The notes under the pieces: model-generated
The model's input: only the letters and a program-made list of their open reading frames with translations
Databases searched by the model: none
What the model was told of the DNA's origin: nothing
In this document: positions 60,392-64,000 of the stretch, piece after piece
Layout of the letters: the number at the start of each line of letters is the position of its first letter
Numbering within the stretch: the first letter of the stretch is position 1
Translations under genes and position numbers: made by a program
Source: Pseudomonas sp. NC02
GTDB taxonomy: Bacteria; Pseudomonadota; Gammaproteobacteria; Pseudomonadales; Pseudomonadaceae
DNA length: 64,000 bases
Reading direction: 5' to 3'
Assembly: GCF_002874965.1 (NCBI RefSeq)
Contig: NZ_CP025624.1
Location: forward strand, 3,100,001-3,164,000

Positions 60392-61023
60392 AGCGCACTC
60401 CGCTACTGCGCAAGACACCGCTCACGTCTGGTGGCCCACGCCGCCGGCGCTGCCCAGCGTGCCGAGTGATGTTCGTGCCTGCCCGTGCCGCGCAAACCGT
60501 ATGCGGGGAGATCGAGTGCGCAATTGCTTATGGGCAGTCGGAGAAAGGACGGGCGATCGCTGGTAAGGCGCTGGCCGAAGTAGGGCGCCGCGAGATCAAG
60601 GTCCGCAAGGAGAAGCTGAAGACAAGGGCCGACCACCTCCGCGAAGCCCAGGCCGCAGTGAACGAGTACGTCCGCCTGCGCGATGCGCACCTGCCTTGCA
60701 TCAGTTGCGACTCGACGCCGAACGACAACGATCTCATGACTGGCAGCCGGTGGGACGCTGGGCACTACCGATCTGTCGGTGCCTGTCCAGAGCTGCGCTT
60801 CGAGCCGCTGAACATCCACCGCCAGTGTGTGAAGTGCAACCGCAACCTTTCCGGCAACGCGGTGGAGTACCGAATCCGCCTGGTGCTGCGCATTGGTGCC
60901 GAGAAGGTGGCCTGGCTGGAAAGCCTGCACCCACCGTGCAAGTACACCGTGGAAGAGATCAAGGCCATCAAAGCCGAATACCGGGCAAAGAACATAGAAT
61001 TGAAGAAGGGGCAGGCAGCATGA
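60388..61023 (+). CDS. ninG: NinG/Rap recombination protein
   Basis: 211 residues with the NinG layout: basic start (MKRTPLLRKTPLTSGGPRRR), zinc cluster CPACRVMF ... CGEIEC, and the HNH-like core CISCDSTPNDNDL, WDAGHYRSVG, NIHRQCVKCN. NinG/Rap of lambda targets recombination to DNA branch points. Placed in the nin-type region, before the Q-position gene. Confidence 0.9.
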   Translation: MKRTPLLRKTPLTSGGPRRRRCPACRVMFVPARAAQTVCGEIECAIAYGQSEKGRAIAGKALAEVGRREIKVRKEKLKTRADHLREAQAAVNEYVRLRDAHLPCISCDSTPNDNDLMTGSRWDAGHYRSVGACPELRFEPLNIHRQCVKCNRNLSGNAVEYRIRLVLRIGAEKVAWLESLHPPCKYTVEEIKAIKAEYRAKNIELKKGQAA

Positions 61024-61697
61024 AACTGATCAACGCACGTCAAGCGTGGACTGATGCGCAGCACGAATCGAACGCCTCAATCAGTGCTGCGGCGGCTGAT
61101 CGGGCCAAGTCCGCAACCGTAGTCAGGAAGGAAAAGGCAGCGCTCCGAGAGATCATCTTCGCTGCCCAGGGCGATGATAAGGAAGAGCGCATCATGGCTG
61201 TGCGCCAGAAGATCAGCATTGCCGAAACGCGGCGCGCACCAATTGGCCGCTCCACACATCGTGCAGCTCACCTTCTCACCATGGGCAAGGTGCAGAAGGC
61301 AATCGAGTCGCTCCCGTTCCAGGTGCAGCAGCTTGGCCACTACCTCTACCACCCATGCATGACCGTCGTGCACATGCTCAACGCCGAAAAGCTGATTTGG
61401 GCTGATACGGACTTTGGCGCGCTCACCGACGCCAAGGCAGCGAAGGTTCATTGCCTCATCACCTGCGCCCTGCAGTCCTACAAGGTAGAGGTGAGCGGCG
61501 GTGACGCATGGGGCCCGGCTCGAGTGTCTGACGCCATGATGAAGCTGTATGGGATCACCATCGAACCCAAGCACTGGGACCGTGACTGGCTCGACATCTG
61601 GAGTTTCCTGCGAAAGGCCATAGAGGAAGTGGATATTAAGGCTCAGGAGCCTGTATGGCAGGTGATACACGCGGAAAACTCTGAGGATGCGGCATAA
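61020..61697 (+). CDS. Q-position phage protein (possible antiterminator)
   Basis: 225 residues from ATG 61020 (4-bp overlap with NinG). Mostly helical: MGKVQKAIESLPFQVQQLGH and DRDWLDIWSFLRKAIEEVD. Its place after NinG and directly before a terminator-bearing gap (61700-61853) is that of lambda Q, so it may be the late antiterminator. No zinc finger is visible. Confidence 0.5.
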   Translation: MKLINARQAWTDAQHESNASISAAAADRAKSATVVRKEKAALREIIFAAQGDDKEERIMAVRQKISIAETRRAPIGRSTHRAAHLLTMGKVQKAIESLPFQVQQLGHYLYHPCMTVVHMLNAEKLIWADTDFGALTDAKAAKVHCLITCALQSYKVEVSGGDAWGPARVSDAMMKLYGITIEPKHWDRDWLDIWSFLRKAIEEVDIKAQEPVWQVIHAENSEDAA

Positions 61698-61775
61698 AGT
61701 TGTTGCTATGGTGGGGAATTTGATGTACTTTTCCCACACTGCGCAACTTACATCCAGCGCACGACCACATCGAAG

Positions 61776-61798
61776 CCCGGCCACTGCGCCGGGTTTTT
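61776..61798 (+). terminator. Terminator in the late leader (tR'-like)
   Basis: CCCGGC/GCCGGG stem with a 6-nt loop and five T residues. A possible late promoter lies upstream: TTGCTA (about 61702-61707), 17 bp, TACTTT. Together they resemble the lambda PR'-tR' leader on which Q acts. Confidence 0.72.
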
Positions 61799-61853
61799 GC
61801 ATTCTGGTTTCAACTGAAGCATTCTTTGAGCTCAATGGAGCGAGACTTATCAG

Positions 61854-62123
61854 ATGAATCAGGAAATTGCACTCGAAGTAATAACGTTGCATGACGTTGT
61901 GAAGAAGCGGCTGGACAGCGAGCGTCCAGAGGGGATTCAAGTAGGCCTGCCTTTGTTTTCGAATAAATTATCGCCGAAGGATTTGGAGCAAATACGAGCC
62001 GATTTACACGCGAAGCTGAAGGCGGAGGCGGTGGTAGATGGTTTCGAACCTCTGGTTGCACTCGCCCGTCCTCAAGACGAGAACGAGGCGGGTAGCTTGA
62101 TCGTGACTTTTCAAAAGATCTGA
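61854..62123 (+). CDS. Hypothetical prophage protein
   Basis: 89 residues, helical (ITLHDVVKKRLDSERPEG; LSPKDLEQIRADLHAKL). The ribosome site is weak. Unknown. Confidence 0.55.
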   Translation: MNQEIALEVITLHDVVKKRLDSERPEGIQVGLPLFSNKLSPKDLEQIRADLHAKLKAEAVVDGFEPLVALARPQDENEAGSLIVTFQKI

Positions 62124-62172
62124 CCTGAAACTTTCCGGCTGGGGATACAGCCCGGCCACTTCGCTATTTTGA

Positions 62173-62198
62173 GCCTCGGCATTCGCCGGGGCTTTTTC
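62173..62198 (+). terminator. Terminator
   Basis: GCCTCGGC/GCCGGGGC stem (one G-T pair), ATTC loop and five T residues. Confidence 0.8.
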
Positions 62199-62253
62199 GT
62201 TTTCGGCTCCACCACACCCATCGCTCTGAGCTGGGAGTGCTGCTGGGGCTGAC

Positions 62254-62451
62254 CTATTTCAAAGCCTCCACTGCGGAGGTAATAGAGCGATCATCGAAGG
62301 CGCTTCCGTCTTGCTCTGATCGAACAATCCGCATGTTCTTAGGCGCGCTGACCCCTAGAGACACGGTGTCGCCTTCGACCTTGATCACCTTGATTTGGAT
62401 TTCTTCGCCGATGTATAGGCGTTTATTGGGCGTTTTGGCTATGACTAGCAA
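62254..62451 (-). CDS. Phage-borne CsrA/RsmA-family RNA-binding protein
   Basis: 65 residues starting MLVIAKTPNKRLYIGEEIQI, followed by KVIKVEGDTVSLGVSAPKNM. These match the five-stranded CsrA/RsmA dimer, with R44 at the position of the key RNA-binding arginine. CsrA proteins bind GGA motifs near ribosome sites. I chose TTG 62451 because AAAGGGA lies 6 bp upstream and the protein then starts like CsrA; a longer TTG reading adds unrelated residues. Opposite strand to the late genes, so it is a moron that can be expressed in the lysogen. Confidence 0.85.
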   Translation of the reverse strand: MLVIAKTPNKRLYIGEEIQIKVIKVEGDTVSLGVSAPKNMRIVRSEQDGSAFDDRSITSAVEALK

Positions 62452-62601
62452 TGGGTATCCCTTTTGATTGGCTCCTGTATCCGTGGGATTAATTGCATGA
62501 GTTCTGCGCAAAAAATGTAGGACTTGTCTGATTGTTCTGCCGAAAGGCCTTATTTAATCCTTCTCTCCTTGATCGGGAGAACAACAATACATGGAGTGAC
62601 G

Positions 62602-62973
62602 ATGGATCCTACTGACCTCGGACCAGGCACAGCTACCTGGCTGGGCGGTAGCGCCACCGTTGTACTGGGCGGCCTGCTTTGGCTGCGCCGCTTCCTTTCC
62701 AAGGATGCGACCGACCGGGCAATGGACAGCGCCGATATCGGCACGCTAAAGCGCCTGAACGAGTTGCTGAACCAAGAGCGCGCCGCCCGCAAAGAAGCCG
62801 AGGCCCGCGCCGATCAATTCGCGAAAGAGCGGAATGACCTTGCAGCCGCCGTTGGGCGCATGGAAGGCAAGATCGAAGCACTCACAAGCCAGGTCGCTCA
62901 ACTCACTGACCGCGTGACGCAACAGAGCGACGAGATCACTCGCCTGCGCACCAAGCTGGGAGGGATCGCCTGA
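62602..62973 (+). CDS. Membrane-anchored coiled-coil phage protein
   Basis: 123 residues from ATG 62602 (GGAG upstream). N-terminal transmembrane helix (about 12-28), then coiled coil (LNELLNQERAARKEAEARAD; GKIEALTSQVAQLTDRVTQQ). It overlaps the next gene by the ATG. Position suggests a holin or lysis-associated role, unproved. Confidence 0.65.
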   Translation: MDPTDLGPGTATWLGGSATVVLGGLLWLRRFLSKDATDRAMDSADIGTLKRLNELLNQERAARKEAEARADQFAKERNDLAAAVGRMEGKIEALTSQVAQLTDRVTQQSDEITRLRTKLGGIA

Positions 62974-63290
62974 TGGACAGATGCGCACTGGAATTTATCG
63001 CACGCCGCTGGTGGCGCCGGGCCGAAGTCTGGGCGATTGCCGTCGTGCTGGTTGGTGGTGGTGCCGTCCTGGGTTACCAGGCCGCCTACTGGTCGCTCGC
63101 CGAGAGCCAAAGCAATCAGGTCAAGGGCATCCGCGAGGCGTACGACACCGCGATGACTGAGCGTGATAAACGCCTGGAAGAGTTGACTCGCAAGACCGGT
63201 ACCGCCGCCGACAAAGCCACGAAGGCTGCAACGACAGCGGCCCAGGCTGCCGACAAAGCGGACGAAGCCCTCAATCGGGTATCGCAGTAA
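62973..63290 (+). CDS. Membrane-anchored coiled-coil phage protein
   Basis: 105 residues: a basic start (RRWWRRAEV), a transmembrane helix (about 19-41) and an alanine/lysine-rich helix (AADKATKAATTAAQAADKAD). Coupled to the previous gene. With it, possibly part of the lysis/membrane module. Confidence 0.65.
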   Translation: MDRCALEFIARRWWRRAEVWAIAVVLVGGGAVLGYQAAYWSLAESQSNQVKGIREAYDTAMTERDKRLEELTRKTGTAADKATKAATTAAQAADKADEALNRVSQ

Positions 63291-63329
63291 TCCGCGCCAC
63301 GTTTTCGTAACTCACAATTTGTGGCGCAG

Positions 63330-63788
63330 TCATGAGCTGGCCCAGGCTGACGCGGCCGAGATGCCCATTTGCGCCCCGATGCCGAGTGCCTTTTCTGTTA
63401 GGGATTTAACAGAGCTCAAGACGCCATCTCTTGCGGCGTCTTGAAGCTGAGTGCCGATGCTGGCCCCATTCAAGCTATTTGGCGTTTTAAGCACCTCTAA
63501 GCCCTTCGCCGAAAGCACGCACCCTTTGAAAATACCAGCGAGCTCATCAATACCATCTTGCTTTTCAGACCATATGTAGCCGGCCTGGATTAGCCACGAC
63601 ATTGTAAATTTGAAAATATCAAGTTGGTGAAAGTAGTGCTTATCCCATGCCTCGAACTTAGGATCCAATGCTGATGTGTCTTCAGACACCATCGGCTCGA
63701 CGATGATACGCATCGGAAAGCTGTGATACAGCTTGGCCAGTATGAGCCCTACCGCATTGTCGAATTCGTCGATGTTAGATTCTGCCAT
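63330..63788 (-). CDS. Accessory protein of unknown function
   Basis: 152 residues. Helical with a winged-helix-like middle (FKFTMSWLIQAGYIWSEKQD, CVLSAKGLEVLKTP) and a glycine/alanine-rich end. Opposite strand to the late genes and less GC-rich; probably another moron. No function seen. Confidence 0.6.
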   Translation of the reverse strand: MAESNIDEFDNAVGLILAKLYHSFPMRIIVEPMVSEDTSALDPKFEAWDKHYFHQLDIFKFTMSWLIQAGYIWSEKQDGIDELAGIFKGCVLSAKGLEVLKTPNSLNGASIGTQLQDAARDGVLSSVKSLTEKALGIGAQMGISAASAWASS

Positions 63789-63850
63789 GCAACCCCCAGT
63801 AGGCTGGATGATTGTTAGAGTTGTGCCGCAGGTGAGAGCGGCACTAGGGC

Positions 63851-64000
63851 TTACTGGTTGAGTGCCTCTTCGATCTTGTCTGCATAGGCGCTGAGATTTT
63901 CCAGTTCGCCCTCTAAACCGCCGCTTTTCTGCACGCTAGCGAGTATCAACTCCAGCGCGCTGGCAACCGCCGCTGCACGGCGAATAGATTTGCGATCTGT
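63851..64000 (-). CDS. Partial gene at window edge
   Basis: The last 49 codons of a minus-strand gene that begins beyond the window: TDRKSIRRAAAVASALELIL, ending EALNQ. Helical. It lies upstream of 63330 in the same direction and may form an operon with it. Confidence 0.55.
   Translation of the reverse strand, partial: TDRKSIRRAAAVASALELILASVQKSGGLEGELENLSAYADKIEEALNQ

Noticed and set aside
1..64000. CRISPR arrays, rRNA operons and intact insertion sequences
   Set aside because: No regularly spaced repeats, rRNA sequence or transposase frames were seen.

Overview
The window reads as the chromosome of a Pseudomonas of the fluorescens group. This rests on GC-rich coding sequence, a close PvdQ (pyoverdine maturation acylase) homologue under a PvdS-like box, a Fur-fold 'Fe2+/Zn2+ uptake' regulator of pseudomonad type, LexA boxes of the CTG-N10-CAG type and a DUF1654-like SOS protein. 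These are family recognitions from memory; no search was run.

Layout. 1-9.7 kb is ordinary accessory chromosome: a chemoreceptor, an aldo/keto reductase with a divergent LysR regulator, an AraC regulator divergent from an AhpD-like protein, and a tightly overlapped four-gene operon (acyl-CoA dehydrogenase-like flavoprotein plus a SsuABC/TauABC-type importer). 9.7-13.3 kb encodes a 1175-residue toxin-like protein whose C-terminus carries a Tiki/RRSP-like E-x-H...E...H constellation. 13.4-16.9 kb holds small membrane proteins, the Fur-fold regulator and pvdQ.

17.07-22.55 kb is a decayed prophage beside tRNA-Cys: half an integrase that has lost its tyrosine, a tail-fibre end, a fibre chaperone, broken endolysins and a clipped Rz. 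An intact AT-rich pair (O-antigen polymerase-like protein plus methyltransferase) sits inside it with its own terminator, like a serotype-conversion cassette. 22.5-36.8 kb is mixed chromosome: PepSY membrane protein, a coiled-coil gene under a LexA box, alpha/beta hydrolase with GlxA-type regulator, an orphan CsuA/B-like pilin, GH6 glycosidase, a three-gene coiled-coil/membrane operon of unknown role, and a LysE exporter.

36.9-64.0 kb is a largely intact lambda-like prophage integrated beside tRNA-Leu(TAA) and running off the right edge. Its leftward operon runs from a promoter at 53.3 kb to integrase at 37 kb and includes a recombination block (Gp157, a single-strand annealing candidate, a GHKL ATPase). 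It is interrupted by cargo: lipoprotein nuclease, SRA-HNH modification-dependent nuclease, several membrane and Cys/His proteins. The immunity region has a CI-like repressor, a Cro-like protein and six copies of an operator of consensus TTTAGC-N5-GCTAAA, three at each of two loci. Downstream of cI, in the same orientation, lie a zinc-ribbon gene and a coiled-coil/membrane gene, the arrangement of lambda rexA-rexB. The rightward operon encodes an O-like protein with a candidate origin, a DnaC-like loader, a nin-type block with NinG, a Q-position protein and then probable lysis-region genes interrupted by a phage-borne CsrA.

The strongest leads are the rex-like module beside the six-operator switch, the RRSP-like toxin, the cargo block at 40.4-47.4 kb and the seroconversion-like cassette.
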